This document shows, one piece after another, positions 11,558 through 22,886 of a stretch of 64,000 bases of DNA. Numbering within the stretch: position 1 is the first letter of the stretch; every line of letters begins with the position of its first letter. The position numbers and the translations under genes are program-made. This DNA is from Actinoalloteichus hoggarensis (lineage in GTDB: Bacteria > Actinomycetota > Actinomycetes > Mycobacteriales > Pseudonocardiaceae). The notes below the pieces were generated by a model, which was not told where the DNA came from, made no database searches, and was given only the letters and a program-made list of their open reading frames with translations. Location: positions 2,604,001 to 2,668,000 of the forward strand of contig NZ_CP022521.1 of assembly GCF_002234535.1 (NCBI RefSeq). The letters are read 5' to 3'.

Positions 11558-12214
11558 GTGGCGCCACGCTCAGCACGAGCGGGTGCGGCGGGCTCCGGCG
11601 AGCGTGAGCTGCTCGTCGAGGCCGATGTCGCACGCACCATCGCCAGGATGGCCCATCAGATCATCGAGAAGACCGCGTTGGACGCGCCCGACGCCCCGCA
11701 TGTCGTCCTGCTGGGCATCCCGACCCGGGGCGCCCCGCTGGCCAGGCGGTTGAGTGCCAAGATCGCCGAATTCACCGGTGTGACGATTCCCACGGGAACG
11801 GTGGACGTCACCCTCTACCGAGACGATCTTCGCCGTCGGCCGGCCCGCCCGTTGGAGCCGACCAGCCTCCCCGCAGGCGGTCTCGACGACGCGCTGGTGG
11901 TGCTCGTCGACGACGTCCTGTTCTCCGGTCGGACCGTGCGTGCCGCACTCGACGCCCTGCGCGACCACGGCAGGCCCGCGGCCGTCCAGCTGGCCGTCCT
12001 CATCGACCGAGGCCACCGCGAGCTGCCGATCCGCGCCGACTACGTGGGCAAGAACGTGCCGACGGCGCGCAGCGAGGAGGTCTCGGTCCGACTCGCCGAA
12101 CTCGACGGTGCGGACGCGGTGCTGCTGCGTCGCCCGGACCCGCGCTCCTCGGACACGGCGGACCCGGTCGGCGACGGCCCCTCCGGCGACGAAGCGGCCG
12201 GAGACACTCGATGA
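11558..12214 (+). CDS. pyrR: Bifunctional pyrimidine regulator PyrR / uracil phosphoribosyltransferase
   Basis: Senses UMP and represses the pyr operon by binding its mRNA, with a side activity making UMP from uracil and PRPP. The 218-residue protein carries the PRPP loop [28 protein letters not shown], and [19 protein letters not shown] near the C-terminus. It is longer than the usual 180-190 residues because of an unordered N-terminus (about 15 residues) and an Asp/Gly/Ser-rich tail of about 25. GTG 11558 has a strong AAGGAGG 8 nt upstream. The stop overlaps pyrB by 4 nt. Confidence 0.95.
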   Translation: MAPRSARAGAAGSGERELLVEADVARTIARMAHQIIEKTALDAPDAPHVVLLGIPTRGAPLARRLSAKIAEFTGVTIPTGTVDVTLYRDDLRRRPARPLEPTSLPAGGLDDALVVLVDDVLFSGRTVRAALDALRDHGRPAAVQLAVLIDRGHRELPIRADYVGKNVPTARSEEVSVRLAELDGADAVLLRRPDPRSSDTADPVGDGPSGDEAAGDTR

Positions 12215-13140
12215 GACACCTGCTCTCCATCGCCGACCTCGACGCGCAGGCGGCGAACGCCCTGCTCGACACCGCCGACCGGCTGGAGCAGACGCTGCTC
12301 GGCAGGCAGGTGCGCAAACTGCCGACCCTGCGGGGGCGGACCGTCGTCACGGTGTTCTACGAGAACTCCACCCGCACCCGGGTCTCCTTCGAGATCGCGG
12401 GCAAGTGGATGAGCGCCGATGTGATCAATGTCTCCATCGGTGCCTCGTCGGTGGGCAAGGGCGAGTCGCTGCGCGACACCGCGCTCACCCTGGCCGCCGC
12501 CGGTGCGGACTGCGTGGTCGTCCGGCACCCCGCCTCCGGTGCGGCGCACCGGCTGGCCCGGTGGCTGGCCGACACCGGGGTGGCGGTGGTCAACGCCGGG
12601 GACGGCACGCACGAGCACCCCACGCAGGCCCTGCTCGACGCCCAGACCCTTCGGCAACGACTGGGCGACCTCGCCGGTCGGCGCGTCGCGGTGGTGGGCG
12701 ACGTCCTGCACAGCCGCGTCGCACGGTCGAACGTGCTGCTCCTCACCCTGCTGGGGGCGCGCGTCGTGCTGGTCGCCCCGCCGACCCTGCTGCCCAGCGG
12801 GGTCGGGTCGTGGCCGGTGGAGGTCAGCCACGACCTCGACGCCGTGCTCGGCGGCGTCGACGCCGTGATGATGCTGCGTGTTCAGGCGGAACGCATGCAC
12901 GGCGGCTTCTTCCCCACCGCCCGTGAGTACGCCGTGGGCTACGGCCTGAACCAGCGGCGACTGGACCTGCTCCCCGAGCACGCTCCCGTGCTGCATCCGG
13001 GGCCCATGCTGCGCGGCATGGAGATCGGCTCCACCGTCGCGGACTCCGAACGCGCGCTGGTCACCGATCAGGTGCGCAACGGGGTTCACCTGCGTATGGC
13101 CGTTCTGTACCACCTCCTGGCCGGAGAGGAGGCCGAGTGA
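12211..13140 (+). CDS. pyrB: Aspartate carbamoyltransferase catalytic chain
   Basis: Joins carbamoyl phosphate to aspartate, the first committed step of pyrimidine synthesis. The 309 residues contain the carbamoyl-phosphate motif STRTR at 53-57 within [23 protein letters not shown] in the middle, and the aspartate-binding [10 protein letters not shown]. No regulatory chain gene (pyrI) is nearby, as expected for Actinobacteria. The ATG lies within the pyrR stop and the TGA within the pyrC start, so the operon is tightly packed. Confidence 0.97.
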   Translation: MRHLLSIADLDAQAANALLDTADRLEQTLLGRQVRKLPTLRGRTVVTVFYENSTRTRVSFEIAGKWMSADVINVSIGASSVGKGESLRDTALTLAAAGADCVVVRHPASGAAHRLARWLADTGVAVVNAGDGTHEHPTQALLDAQTLRQRLGDLAGRRVAVVGDVLHSRVARSNVLLLTLLGARVVLVAPPTLLPSGVGSWPVEVSHDLDAVLGGVDAVMMLRVQAERMHGGFFPTAREYAVGYGLNQRRLDLLPEHAPVLHPGPMLRGMEIGSTVADSERALVTDQVRNGVHLRMAVLYHLLAGEEAE

Positions 13141-14504
13141 TGACCTCGACCGAGAGCGAGTCGTCGTCCGTGCTGCTGCGGGGCGTGCGGCCTTACGGAG
13201 AGGGCGAGCCCGTCGACCTGCTCGTGGCGGACGGTCGTATCGCGGCCCTCGACACCGCCGTCGACGCGGGGCGGGCCGAGGTGGTCGACGCGACGGGACT
13301 CGTCGCGCTGCCTGGCTTCGTCGACCTGCACACCCACCTGCGAGAGCCGGGACGCGAGGACGCCGAGACCATCGACACCGGTTCGGCCTCGGCCGCCCTC
13401 GGTGGTTACACCGCCGTGTTCGCCATGGCCAACACCGACCCGGTGGCCGACAACGCGGTACTGGTCGAGCACGTCTGGCGGCGTGGCCGGGAGGTCGGCC
13501 TCGTCGACGTCCATCCGGTCGGCGCCGTCACGGTGGGCCTGGCGGGCGAGCGGCTCGCCGAGCTGGGCGGCATGGCCCGTTCGGCTGCGCGAGTCAGGAT
13601 GTTCTCCGACGACGGAGTGTGCGTCGACGATCCGCTGCTGATGCGTCGTGCGCTGGAGTACTCCTCGGCCCTTGGCGCGGTGATCGCCCAGCATGCCGAG
13701 GAGCCCAGACTGACCGTCGGCGCCCAGGCACACGAGGGGGAGCGGGCCGCGTTGCTGGGTCTCGCGGGCTGGCCCGCGGCTGCCGAGGAGTCGATCGTGG
13801 CGCGCGACTGTCTCCTGGCCCATCGCACCGGGGGCCGCCTGCACGTGTGCCATGTCTCCACGGCGGGCACCGTCGAGGTGCTGCGCTGGGCGGCCGGGCC
13901 GCTGGCCGCGCTCCCCTCCCAGGCGCCCGGCGGCCGTCCCGGTCGGGTGTCCGCCGAGGTGACACCGCATCACCTGCTGCTCACCGACGAGCGGCTGACC
14001 ACCTACGATCCGGTGAACAAGGTCAATCCGCCGCTGCGTACCGAGGCGGACACCCTGGCCCTGCGAGCGGCCCTCGCCGACGGCGTCATCGACTGTGTCG
14101 CCACGGACCACGCCCCGCACGCCCCGCAGGACAAGGACTGTGAGTGGGCCGCGGCCCGACCAGGCATGCTGGGTCTGGAGACCGCGCTGTCCGTCGTGGT
14201 CGAGACCATGGTGAACACCGGGCTGCTGGACTGGCGCGGCGTCGCCAGGGTGATGAGCGAGCGTCCGGCCGAACTGGTCGGCCTGCCCGACCACGGCAGA
14301 CCGATCGCCGTGGGGGAGCCGGCCTCGCTCGTCCTGATCGATCCGGCGGCGCACTGGACGGTGCGCGGCGCGGAGTCGGCCAGTCTGGCCGACAACACCC
14401 CCTTCGAGGGGATGCGGCTGCCCGCTCGGGTGGTGGCGACTATGTTGCGCGGGCGTTTCACCGCGCGGGACGGGAAGGTGCTCCGGTGGATCGACTCCTG
14501 TTGA
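13140..14504 (+). CDS. pyrC: Dihydroorotase
   Basis: Zinc amidohydrolase closing N-carbamoyl-aspartate to dihydroorotate. The protein has about 454 residues. Metal ligands are in the early [10 protein letters not shown] motif; later motifs are [12 protein letters not shown] and [18 protein letters not shown], with the catalytic Asp in TDHAPH. The lysine that bridges the metals in type I enzymes is not obvious. Start is ATG 13140, or GTG 13137 one codon earlier; both overlap the pyrB stop. The last 19 nt overlap the next gene. Confidence 0.96.
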   Translation: MTSTESESSSVLLRGVRPYGEGEPVDLLVADGRIAALDTAVDAGRAEVVDATGLVALPGFVDLHTHLREPGREDAETIDTGSASAALGGYTAVFAMANTDPVADNAVLVEHVWRRGREVGLVDVHPVGAVTVGLAGERLAELGGMARSAARVRMFSDDGVCVDDPLLMRRALEYSSALGAVIAQHAEEPRLTVGAQAHEGERAALLGLAGWPAAAEESIVARDCLLAHRTGGRLHVCHVSTAGTVEVLRWAAGPLAALPSQAPGGRPGRVSAEVTPHHLLLTDERLTTYDPVNKVNPPLRTEADTLALRAALADGVIDCVATDHAPHAPQDKDCEWAAARPGMLGLETALSVVVETMVNTGLLDWRGVARVMSERPAELVGLPDHGRPIAVGEPASLVLIDPAAHWTVRGAESASLADNTPFEGMRLPARVVATMLRGRFTARDGKVLRWIDSC

Positions 14505-15073
14505 CACTGGCCTTTGTGGCGTTCTTCGCACTCTGCGCTTGGGGCATGTGGCGTGGTTGGCACCGACGGGCCGCCGACCAGGCGGGCGTGCTGCCCGCGC
14601 TGCCGCAGCCCGCGCCCGAGCTGCTCGACGCGCCCGACGTGCTCCCCGCGCTCACCGGGGTCTACATCGGCACCACCTCGGCGGAGAACTGGCAGGCTCG
14701 GATCGTCGCGGGTGACTTCGGTCACCGCTCGGCCGGCGCCCTGCGGCTGGTCGACGAGGGCGTGCTGATCGAGCGGGACGGCGCGACCACCCTGTGGCTG
14801 CCCGCCCACGCCCTGCGGTCCGCCAGGATCGACAGCAAGTCCGCGGGCAAGGTCGTCCCCGGCGGCGGTCTGCTCGTGCTGACCTGGCAGCACGGCGACT
14901 TCGACCTGGACACCTCGTTTCGTGCGGACGACAAGAGCGACTACGAGAAGTGGGTCGCCCGGCTGAGTGAGAAGGCGGCGCCCGAGGGCGCGGCCTCGGC
15001 AGCCGAGCAGGCGGTCGACGGCGCATCGGACACGGCGCCCCAGGCCCCGGACAGGACGGAGGCGGGCAGGTGA
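14486..15073 (+). CDS. Conserved membrane protein of the pyr operon (Rv1382-like position)
   Basis: Function unknown. The 195-residue protein has one N-terminal transmembrane segment (about residues 4-20, [19 protein letters not shown]). A predicted cytosolic domain follows, with a PH-like pattern of short beta strands ([26 protein letters not shown]) and WVARL near the end, then an Ala/Glu-rich tail. An equivalent small membrane protein sits between pyrC and carA in mycobacteria (Rv1382), so the place is conserved. GTG 14486 is the only sensible start and lies inside pyrC. The stop overlaps the carA GTG. Confidence 0.82.
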   Translation: MDRLLLTLAFVAFFALCAWGMWRGWHRRAADQAGVLPALPQPAPELLDAPDVLPALTGVYIGTTSAENWQARIVAGDFGHRSAGALRLVDEGVLIERDGATTLWLPAHALRSARIDSKSAGKVVPGGGLLVLTWQHGDFDLDTSFRADDKSDYEKWVARLSEKAAPEGAASAAEQAVDGASDTAPQAPDRTEAGR

Positions 15074-16209
15074 GCGGACGGTCCCCGGCGAAGCTGGTGC
15101 TGGAGGACGGGCGCGTCTTCGTCGGCAGCGCCTACGGCGGCTTGGGGGAGAGCCTCGGTGAGGTGGTCTTCTCGACCGGGATGACCGGCTATCAGGAGAC
15201 GCTCACCGATCCCTCGTACCACCGGCAGATCGTGGTGCAGACGGCGCCGCAGATCGGCAACACGGGCTGGAACGACGAGGACGACGAGTCCGGCCGCATC
15301 TGGGTGGCGGGCTACGTCGTGCGTGATCCCAGCCGGTCGCCCTCCAACTGGCGGTCGCGCCGCACGCTGGCCGAGGAGCTGGCCAGTCAGGGCGTCGTCG
15401 GGATCGCCGACGTCGACACGCGCACGCTCACCCGACACATCCGCGAGCGCGGTGCCATGCGGGCGGGCGTGTTCTCCGGAGCCGGCCTCGCCCCCGACGA
15501 CGAACTGCTGGCCAGGGTTCGGGCGGCCGCGCCGATGACGGGCGCCGACCTGGCGGGCGACGTCAGCACCGCGGCGCCGTACGTCGTTCCGGCGGTCGGA
15601 GAGCGGCGGTTCACCGTCGCCGCCGTCGACCTGGGCATCAAGTCCAACACGCCCAGGATGCTGGCCCGGCTCGGCGTCGAGGTCCACGTCCTCCCGGTGA
15701 GCTCGTCCTTCGAGGACGTCCTCGCGATCGAGCCCGACGGGATGTTCCTCTCCAACGGCCCGGGCGACCCGGCCACCGCGGACCATCCGGTGGCGCTGAC
15801 CAGGGCGGCGTTGGAACGTGAGCTGCCGCTGTTCGGCATCTGCTTCGGCAACCAGATCCTCGGCCGTGCCCTGGGCCTGGGCACCTACAAGCTCCCGTAC
15901 GGGCACCGAGGCATCAACATCCCGGTCGTCGACGCCGTCACCGGCCGAGTGGCCATCACCGCGCAGAACCACGGGTTCGCGGTGGCGGGGGAGCCCGGCG
16001 CCCGGTTCGACACCGACTTCGGTGCCGCCATGGTGAGCCACCACTGCCCCAACGACGGGTCGGTGGAGGGGCTGCGGTGCGTGGACGCCCCGGCCTTCAG
16101 CGTGCAGTACCACCCCGAGGCCGCCGCGGGTCCGCATGACGCCGCCGGCCTGTTCGACGACTTCGTCGACCTGATGTCCACCCGCTCCGTCTCCGTGTCG
16201 AGACGTTGA
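15070..16209 (+). CDS. carA: Carbamoyl-phosphate synthase small (glutaminase) subunit
   Basis: Releases ammonia from glutamine and channels it to CarB. The 379 residues comprise an N-terminal CPSase domain (VLEDGRVFVGSAYG, STGMTGYQETLTDPSY) and a class I glutaminase domain. The nucleophile is Cys258 in FGICFGNQILG and the dyad is His348/Glu350 in VQYHPEA. GTG 15070 overlaps the previous stop (GTGA). A hairpin and 280 bp separate it from carB, whereas the rest of the operon is gapless. Confidence 0.97.
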   Translation: MSGRSPAKLVLEDGRVFVGSAYGGLGESLGEVVFSTGMTGYQETLTDPSYHRQIVVQTAPQIGNTGWNDEDDESGRIWVAGYVVRDPSRSPSNWRSRRTLAEELASQGVVGIADVDTRTLTRHIRERGAMRAGVFSGAGLAPDDELLARVRAAAPMTGADLAGDVSTAAPYVVPAVGERRFTVAAVDLGIKSNTPRMLARLGVEVHVLPVSSSFEDVLAIEPDGMFLSNGPGDPATADHPVALTRAALERELPLFGICFGNQILGRALGLGTYKLPYGHRGINIPVVDAVTGRVAITAQNHGFAVAGEPGARFDTDFGAAMVSHHCPNDGSVEGLRCVDAPAFSVQYHPEAAAGPHDAAGLFDDFVDLMSTRSVSVSRR

Positions 16210-16215
16210 CCACGG

Positions 16216-16249
16216 GCCCCCGGGACGCTCCACGGTGCCTCCCGGGGGC
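16216..16249 (+). terminator. Terminator-like hairpin between carA and carB
   Basis: Arms 16216-16225 and 16240-16249 are a perfect 10-bp G/C-rich inverted repeat with a 14-nt loop, 6 nt after the carA stop. No T-run follows. It could end or attenuate the pyrR-carA transcript, which would mean carB-pyrF needs its own promoter in the remaining 240 bp. Confidence 0.6.
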
Positions 16250-16489
16250 GTGTCGGGCCCCTTCCCGCGATGTCGAGCCTGCGACGCGGCAGGCGTCGGC
16301 GCCGTCCCCCGGTGTCGGCGACGCGATCGTGCCGTCGGCCTACCGTGCCGACTCGGTGCGCCGCCGCTGTTCGCGGTCGCCCGCCGACGAATCGCGGCCC
16401 GCGGCGGTGGGCGCCGCGGGCGTGCACCGTGTCCAAGAGCGTTCAAGTCTTCCGCGACGGATTCCGTCGCCTGGTGAGTGAGGGAATTC

Positions 16490-19400
16490 ATGCCGAAACG
16501 GACTGACATAGGACATGTGATGGTGATCGGCTCCGGGCCGATCGTCATCGGTCAGGCCTGCGAGTTCGACTACTCCGGCACCCAGGCCTGTCGGGTGCTC
16601 CGTGAGGAGGGCCTGCGGGTCAGCCTCGTCAACTCCAATCCGGCGACGATCATGACCGACCCCGAGTTCGCCGACGCCACCTACATCGAGCCGATCACCC
16701 CGGAGTTCGTCGAGAAGGTGATCGCCGCGGAGCGACCGGACGCCCTGCTGGCGACCCTCGGCGGTCAGACGGCGTTGAACACGGCCGTCGCCCTGCATGA
16801 ACGCGGGGTGCTGGAGCGGTACGGGGTCGAACTGATCGGTGCCGACATCGACGCGATCCAGCGTGGTGAGGATCGCCAGCTCTTCAAGGACATCGTCCGC
16901 TCGGTGGGCGGTGAGGTGCCCGGCAGCCGGGTGTGCCGTTCCATGGAGGAGGTGCGTGAGGCGGTCGGCGAGCTGGGTCTGCCGGTGGTGATCCGCCCCA
17001 GCTTCACCATGGGCGGTCTCGGCTCCGGCATGGCCCACACCACCGAGGAGCTCGAGCGGCTCGCCTCCACCGGCCTCGCCGAGAGCCCGGTCACCGAGGT
17101 CCTCATCGAGGAGAGCGTGCTCGGGTGGAAGGAGTACGAACTCGAGCTGATGCGCGATCACCGCGACAACGTGGTGGTCGTCTGCTCCATCGAGAACATC
17201 GATCCGATGGGCGTGCACACCGGCGACTCGGTGACCGTCGCGCCCGCGATGACGCTGACCGACCGGGAGTACCAGGAGCTGCGTGACCTGGGCATCGCGG
17301 TGCTGCGGGCCGTCGGCGTGGAGACGGGCGGCTGCAACATCCAGTTCGCGGTCAACCCGCGCACCGGCAGGCTCGTCGTCATCGAGATGAACCCGAGGGT
17401 CTCGAGGTCCTCCGCGCTGGCGTCGAAGGCGACCGGCTTCCCGATCGCCAAGATCGCCGCCAAGCTCGCCGTGGGCTACACCCTCGACGAGATCCGCAAC
17501 GACATCACCGGCGAGACGCCCGCCAGCTTCGAGCCGACCCTGGACTACGTCGTGGTGAAGGTGCCGCGGTTCGCCTTCGAGAAGTTCCCGGGCGCCGACC
17601 CCACGTTGACCACGACGATGAAGAGCGTCGGCGAGGGCATGTCGATGGGCCGCAGCTTCAGCGAGGCCCTCGGCAAGGCGCTGCGCTCCATGGAGACGAA
17701 GTCCCTGAGCTTCTGGACCCGGCCGGACGCGCCGGAGGCCACCCTGGAGTCGACGCTCGCCGCCCTGCGTTCCGCGCACGACGGCGGCCTCTACACGATC
17801 GAGCGGGCGCTGCGGCTGGGCGCCACGGTCGAGCAGGTGCACGAGGTCTCCGGTGTCGACCCGTGGTTCATCGATCAGATCCTGGCGCTGGTGGAGCTGC
17901 GGCGAGAGGTGCTCGACGCTCCGGTGCTCGACGAGGGCCTGCTTCGCTCCGCGAAGCGGGCGGGGTTCTCGGATCGTCAGCTTGCCGCACTGCGGCCCGA
18001 ACTGGCCGGTGAGGACGGTGTCCGGGCGCTGCGGCACCGCCTCGGAGTCCGACCGGTCTACAAGACCGTCGACACCTGCGCCGCCGAGTTCGCCGCGAGC
18101 ACCCCGTATCACTACTCGGCCTATGAGGTCGATCCGGCTGCCGAGTCGGAGGTCACCGAGCAGCGCGACCGGCCCAAGGTGATCATCCTGGGCTCCGGGC
18201 CGAACCGGATCGGTCAGGGCATCGAGTTCGACTACTCGTGCGTGCACGCGGCGATGGCGCTGCGCGAGGCGGGCATGGAGACCGTGATGGTCAACTGCAA
18301 CCCGGAGACCGTCTCCACCGACTACGACACCTCCGACCGGCTCTACTTCGAACCGCTCACCTTCGAGGACGTCCTGGAGGTGGTGCACGCGGAGCAGGCC
18401 TCCGGCACCGTGGTGGGCGTCGTGGTCCAGCTCGGCGGCCAGACACCGCTGGGGCTGGCCCGCAGGCTCGCCGAGGCGGGCGTGCCGGTCGTCGGCACCG
18501 CGCCCGAGGCCATCGATCTCGCCGAGGACCGCGGCGCCTTCGGCGAGCTGCTGGACGCGGCGGGCCTGCCCGCCCCGAGGTACGGCACCGCCACCTCCTT
18601 CGAGGGAGCGCGGCGCGTGGCCGAGGAGATCGGCTACCCCGTCCTGGTGCGGCCGTCGTTCGTCCTGGGCGGCCGGGGCATGGAGATCGTGTACGACGAG
18701 ACGACGCTGGCCGACTACATCGCCAGGGCCACCGAGGTGACGCCGGAGCACCCGGTGCTGGTCGACCGCTTCCTGGACGACGCGATCGAGATCGACGTCG
18801 ACGCCCTGTGCGACGGCGTCGACGTCTACCTCGGCGGTGTCATGGAGCACATCGAGGAGGCGGGCATCCACTCCGGCGACTCCTCCTGCACCCTGCCGCC
18901 GATCACGCTGGGCCGCACCGATCTGGAGCAGGTCCGCAGGCACACCGAGGCGATCGCCAAGGGCATCGGGGTGCGCGGGCTGCTCAACGTGCAGTACGCG
19001 CTCAAGGACGACGTGCTCTACGTGCTGGAGGCCAACCCGAGGGCCTCGCGGACGGTGCCCTTCGTGTCCAAGGCGACGGGTGTGCCGTTGGCGAAGGCCG
19101 CCGCCAGGATCATGCTCGGCGCCACCATCGCCGAGCTTCGTGCGGAGGGCATGCTGCCGCGCGAGGGCGACGGCGGCGAGCTGCCCGCCGACGCGCCGGT
19201 CGCGGTGAAGGAGGCGGTGCTGCCCTTCCACCGTTTCCGCACGCCGGAGGGGCAGGGCGTCGACTCGCTTCTCGGCCCGGAGATGAAGTCCACGGGCGAG
19301 GTGATGGGCATCGACGTCGCGTTCGGCCCGGCCTTCGCCAAGTCTCAGGCCGCCTCCTACGGTTCGCTGCCGACCTCGGGACGGGTGTTCGTCTCGGTCG

Positions 19401-19795
19401 CCAACCGCGACAAGCGGTCGATGGTGTTCCCGGTGAAACGACTCGCCGATCTCGGTTTCGAGGTGCTGGCGACCGCGGGGACGGCGGAGATGCTGCGTCG
19501 CAACGGCATCCGCTGCACGGTCGCCCGCAAGCACTTCGAGGGGCCGGGCAACATCGTCGACGAGATCAGGGCGGGCACCGTTCAGCTGGTGATCAACACG
19601 CCCTACGGCAACCCGGGACCTCGGGTCGACGGCTACGAGATCCGCACGGCCGCCGTGGCCAGGGACATCCCGTGCGTGACCACGGTGCAGGGCGCGGCCG
19701 CGGCGGTGCAGGGCATCGAGGCCTCCATCCGTGACGACATCGGCGTACGCAGCCTCCAGGACCTCCAGGCGGCACTGCGGAAGGGACGCGAATGA
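16490..19795 (+). CDS. carB: Carbamoyl-phosphate synthase large subunit
   Basis: Makes carbamoyl phosphate from bicarbonate, ammonia and two ATP, for pyrimidine and arginine synthesis. The 1101 residues show the two homologous halves. Each begins with a nucleotide-binding motif ([20 protein letters not shown] early; [20 protein letters not shown] near residue 565) and has an ATP-grasp core ([32 protein letters not shown]). The C-terminal allosteric domain starts near residue 960. ATG 16490 (MPKRTDI) matches family starts; a GTG 12 nt upstream is in frame. The stop overlaps pyrF (ATGA). Confidence 0.98.
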   Translation: MPKRTDIGHVMVIGSGPIVIGQACEFDYSGTQACRVLREEGLRVSLVNSNPATIMTDPEFADATYIEPITPEFVEKVIAAERPDALLATLGGQTALNTAVALHERGVLERYGVELIGADIDAIQRGEDRQLFKDIVRSVGGEVPGSRVCRSMEEVREAVGELGLPVVIRPSFTMGGLGSGMAHTTEELERLASTGLAESPVTEVLIEESVLGWKEYELELMRDHRDNVVVVCSIENIDPMGVHTGDSVTVAPAMTLTDREYQELRDLGIAVLRAVGVETGGCNIQFAVNPRTGRLVVIEMNPRVSRSSALASKATGFPIAKIAAKLAVGYTLDEIRNDITGETPASFEPTLDYVVVKVPRFAFEKFPGADPTLTTTMKSVGEGMSMGRSFSEALGKALRSMETKSLSFWTRPDAPEATLESTLAALRSAHDGGLYTIERALRLGATVEQVHEVSGVDPWFIDQILALVELRREVLDAPVLDEGLLRSAKRAGFSDRQLAALRPELAGEDGVRALRHRLGVRPVYKTVDTCAAEFAASTPYHYSAYEVDPAAESEVTEQRDRPKVIILGSGPNRIGQGIEFDYSCVHAAMALREAGMETVMVNCNPETVSTDYDTSDRLYFEPLTFEDVLEVVHAEQASGTVVGVVVQLGGQTPLGLARRLAEAGVPVVGTAPEAIDLAEDRGAFGELLDAAGLPAPRYGTATSFEGARRVAEEIGYPVLVRPSFVLGGRGMEIVYDETTLADYIARATEVTPEHPVLVDRFLDDAIEIDVDALCDGVDVYLGGVMEHIEEAGIHSGDSSCTLPPITLGRTDLEQVRRHTEAIAKGIGVRGLLNVQYALKDDVLYVLEANPRASRTVPFVSKATGVPLAKAAARIMLGATIAELRAEGMLPREGDGGELPADAPVAVKEAVLPFHRFRTPEGQGVDSLLGPEMKSTGEVMGIDVAFGPAFAKSQAASYGSLPTSGRVFVSVANRDKRSMVFPVKRLADLGFEVLATAGTAEMLRRNGIRCTVARKHFEGPGNIVDEIRAGTVQLVINTPYGNPGPRVDGYEIRTAAVARDIPCVTTVQGAAAAVQGIEASIRDDIGVRSLQDLQAALRKGRE

Positions 19796-20640
19796 TCACC
19801 ACCTTCGGCGACCGGCTGAGCGCCGCGATGGCGGCCAGAGGCCCGCTCTGCGTCGGTGTGGACCCGCACCCGGCGCTGCTCACCGCCTGGGGACTGTCCG
19901 ACGACCTGGCGGGCCTGCGGAGCTTCGCCGCGACCTGCGTGACGGCGCTGGCGGGCGAGGTCGCCCTGCTGAAGCCGCAGTCGGCCCTCTTCGAGGCACA
20001 CGGCTCCGGGGGAGTGGCCGTCCTGGAGCGGTTGATCGCCGACGCGCGGGCCGCGGGCACCCTGGTGCTGGTGGACGCCAAACGCGGCGACATCGGCTCG
20101 ACGATGACCGCCTACGCCAGGGCCTATCTGACCGAGGGCTCCCCGCTGGCCGGGGACGCGGTGACCCTGTCGCCCTATCTGGGCTTCGGCTCACTGGAGC
20201 CCGCGCTGGAGATCGCCCGGGCCACCGGCCGAGGGGTGTTCGTGCTCGCCAGGACCTCCAACCCGGAGGGTGCGTCGGTGCAGGACGCCCTGGTGTCCGA
20301 CGAGAAGGGGACGCGCAGCGTCGCGCAACGGGTGGTCGACGCCGCGGCCCAGCTCAACGTGGGGGCTCCCCGACTGGGCGACGTGGGTCTGGTGGTCGGG
20401 GGCAACCTGCCGAGCCTCAAGCTCGATCTGAGCGGCCTCAACGGGCCGGTTCTGGCACCCGGTTTCGGTGCGCAGGGCGGAACGGTGGCCGACCTGCGTC
20501 GGCTGTTCGGCCCAGCCCTGCCGGGCGTGCTGCCGACGAGCTCGCGAGACGTCCTGCGGCACGGCCCGGACGTGGCCGCGCTGCGGCAGGCCGTGCGGGG
20601 GCTGCGGGCGGAGCTGGCGTCGGCCCCGGCCGGCGGCTGA
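19792..20640 (+). CDS. pyrF: Orotidine 5'-phosphate decarboxylase
   Basis: Final step to UMP. The 282-residue protein belongs to the longer type 2 subfamily, with catalytic Lys97 in [26 protein letters not shown] lies near the start and [10 protein letters not shown] near the phosphate site. The overlap with carB indicates coupling. No terminator hairpin is obvious after the stop, and a gene-free stretch of about 1 kb follows. Confidence 0.96.
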   Translation: MITTFGDRLSAAMAARGPLCVGVDPHPALLTAWGLSDDLAGLRSFAATCVTALAGEVALLKPQSALFEAHGSGGVAVLERLIADARAAGTLVLVDAKRGDIGSTMTAYARAYLTEGSPLAGDAVTLSPYLGFGSLEPALEIARATGRGVFVLARTSNPEGASVQDALVSDEKGTRSVAQRVVDAAAQLNVGAPRLGDVGLVVGGNLPSLKLDLSGLNGPVLAPGFGAQGGTVADLRRLFGPALPGVLPTSSRDVLRHGPDVAALRQAVRGLRAELASAPAGG

Positions 20641-21646
20641 GGGTTCCAGGACGCTTCGCGAGTCGGGGGTGGCGGGTTCCGCGGCGGCGAGTCCGGTGAA
20701 TGGAGCCCGTCGACCTCGGTCGCGATGCCGTGGCCGACGCCTCGCGGTCGGTCCCCGCGTCGGCAGGCACCGCGTCGGCGGGCACCTCATCGATCGACTC
20801 GGGGTCGGCGTGCCCCGGAATCGGGCCCGTGCGTCGACCGGTCCCGACGTCGGTCGGCTCCGGCGTCGATCGACCTGCGCCGGCCCGTCCTGCGCGCGCC
20901 GTCTCGGCGCACCGATCGAAGCCCGGTCGACGTCGGGTTCACGGTGGTTCTCGGATCCGGTCGAGCCGCTGACCGTCGGCGTCCGCACATCGCCTCCGTG
21001 ACGACGCGACGTGCCTCCCGGCCGGCCGTCGGGACCGTCGCCCCCGCATCCCGCGACCCGAGGGCGGCGGGCCGAGTGAGGCCGGTCCGTCCGACCCGGC
21101 CGACTCGCCCGGAACGGCGCGATTCCGGCTCCGTCGTGCGGCGGGCGCCCGACCGGTGGTCGGGACGACGGGGCGGTGCCGACCGGACGCGCCCGGCCTT
21201 CCGAGCGATTTCGAGCACCGTCGCCGGTGACCGGGCAGCCCCGGCGGCCCGATTCTCGTAAGGAGGGAGACGGCCGGGACTCGCGCCGATCGCCACGCCG
21301 TCCGGTCGGGTACCGAGCCCGGGGCGTCGCGGGCGGCGCGACGCGGACAGGACGACGCCCCGGCCTGCCCGCATCGGTCTGGCCAGCGACTTCGGTGTTC
21401 TCGGTACGTCCATCATGATCATCTTAACGCGCGATCGGGTTCCATCGATCGAGAGTGCTTCCGGCTTGATCGGCACCCTGGGTAATGAGCGCTCTACGCA
21501 TGGCGGTAGCTTGTGCGCCCGCGCCACCGAAGGCGAACGCCCAGGTGAGAATCGCCTGGGTAGGCCGGACCCGTGTTGTGCCGCGTCAGACGCGGTCGGT
21601 ACGGTCGCGGCACCGATCCAGAGGAACCCACACCACGGAGGAGATC
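20641..21646. other. Long intergenic region pyrF-mihF, no supported gene
   Basis: About 1 kb. The left 750 bp is very G+C-rich, with Arg/Pro-rich chance frames on both strands. Near 21410-21430 it turns AT-richer, with the palindrome ATGATCAT at 21415-21422. A small stem-loop (CCCAGG / CCTGGG) lies in the last 110 bp, where the mihF leader should be. I see no gene or recognised riboswitch. Confidence 0.55.
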
Positions 21647-21964
21647 GTGGCCCTTCCCCAGCTGACCGAGGAGCAGCGGGCCGCAGCATTGGAGAAAGCG
21701 GCTGCTGCCCGCCGCGCCAGGGCGGAGTTGAAAGAGCGCCTGAAGCGCGGTGGCACCACTTTGAAGCAGGTGCTCACCGACGCGGAAGCCGACGAGGTCC
21801 TGGGCAAGATGAAGGTGTCCGCACTGCTGGAAGCGCTTCCGGGAGTCGGCAAAGTCCGGGCCCAGCAGATCATGGAACGCTTGGAAATCGCGTCCAGTCG
21901 TCGTCTGCGTGGATTGGGTGATCGGCAGCGCAAGGCGCTGCTCGCCGAATTCAGCAGCGAGTGA
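21647..21964 (+). CDS. mihF: Integration host factor, actinobacterial type (mIHF/sIHF)
   Basis: Small nucleoid protein that binds and bends duplex DNA in Actinobacteria. The 105 residues have the typical long basic N-terminal helix ([22 protein letters not shown]), then LKQVL, and the helix-two-turn-helix region [19 protein letters not shown] and [18 protein letters not shown] 21647 with GGAGGAG at 21637-21643 matches the family start [11 protein letters not shown]; the frame upstream is open but not conserved. The stop overlaps gmk (GTGA), the usual actinobacterial neighbour. Confidence 0.95.
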   Translation: MALPQLTEEQRAAALEKAAAARRARAELKERLKRGGTTLKQVLTDAEADEVLGKMKVSALLEALPGVGKVRAQQIMERLEIASSRRLRGLGDRQRKALLAEFSSE

Positions 21965-22599
21965 GTGATTCATCAAGGAGGGGCCGGCTGGTGGTACTGG
22001 CCGGCCCCTCCGGTGTCGGCAAGAGCAGTGTGGTGGCCCGGCTCCGGGAGCTCATCCCCGATCTGTGGTTCAGCGTCTCGATGACCACCAGGGCGCCCCG
22101 CCCTGGCGAGGTCGACGGCCGGGACTACCACTTCGTCGCCGCGGAGCGGTTCGACCAGGCGATCGCCGACGGCGATCTGCTGGAGTGGGCCGAGATCCAC
22201 GGCGGCACGCACCGATCCGGCACCCCTCGCAAGCCCGTGGAGGAGCGGCTGGCCCTCGGACGTCCGGCTCTGGTCGAACTGGATCTACAGGGCGCCAGAA
22301 GCCTTCGGGAAGCGCTTCCCGAAGCCCTCACCGTCTTCATCGCCCCGCCGAGCTGGGACGCGCTGGTGTCCCGACTCGTCGGCCGAGGCACCGAACCGGA
22401 CGACGTCGTACGGCGGAGGCTGGAGACCGCGCGACGCGAACTCGCCGCTCAGGGCGAGTTCGACGTGGTCGTGGTGAACGAGGACGTCGAACATGCCGCG
22501 GAACAGTTGCTAACCTTGTTGACCGGGCCCGATCCGCGCGCAGCACGGCGGAACGGTGCCACGAGTCCGTCAAGCAGATCCCAGGAGTCAACCACGTGA
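21961..22599 (+). CDS. gmk: Guanylate kinase
   Basis: Converts GMP and ATP to GDP and ADP. P-loop GPSGVGKSS near residues 15-23, GMP-site motifs [20 protein letters not shown], and [11 protein letters not shown]. It has 212 residues including a poorly conserved 25-residue tail. GTG 21961 overlaps the mihF stop. A second GTG at 21991 has AAGGAGG in front of it but would cut into the first beta strand, so I keep the first. The end overlaps rpoZ. Confidence 0.96.
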   Translation: MSDSSRRGRLVVLAGPSGVGKSSVVARLRELIPDLWFSVSMTTRAPRPGEVDGRDYHFVAAERFDQAIADGDLLEWAEIHGGTHRSGTPRKPVEERLALGRPALVELDLQGARSLREALPEALTVFIAPPSWDALVSRLVGRGTEPDDVVRRRLETARRELAAQGEFDVVVVNEDVEHAAEQLLTLLTGPDPRAARRNGATSPSSRSQESTT

Positions 22600-22886
22600 T
22601 CACCCCTGCCGAACTGGGCGCGCTGGGCGCGCCGCCGAGCACCGCTCTGGAGGGCATCACCAACCCTCCCATCGACGATCTGCTGGAGCAGGTCAGCTCC
22701 AAGTACGCCCTGGTGGTCTTCGCGGCGAAGCGCGCTCGGCAGATCAACGACTACTACGCCCAACTCGGCGAGGGCCTGCTGGAGTACGTCGGCCCGCTGG
22801 TCGAGCCCGGCCCGAGGGAGAAGCCGCTGTCGATCGCGCTGCGCGAGATCCACGCCGGAGTGCTCGAGCACACCGAGGGCGAGTGA
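22596..22886 (+). CDS. rpoZ: RNA polymerase omega subunit
   Basis: Wraps the beta' C-terminus and aids RNA polymerase assembly. The 96 residues include [32 protein letters not shown] (split by helix turns), the core omega signature. The C-terminal [12 protein letters not shown] is typical of Actinobacteria. GTG 22596 lies in the gmk stop and has AGGAG 8 nt upstream. Its stop overlaps coaBC. Confidence 0.95.
   Translation: MITPAELGALGAPPSTALEGITNPPIDDLLEQVSSKYALVVFAAKRARQINDYYAQLGEGLLEYVGPLVEPGPREKPLSIALREIHAGVLEHTEGE

Noticed and set aside
16340-19534. Very long open frame on the minus strand opposite carB
   Set aside because: It is the antisense shadow of carB, kept open by the codon bias of a G+C-rich gene; low-complexity product with no domain or ribosome binding site.
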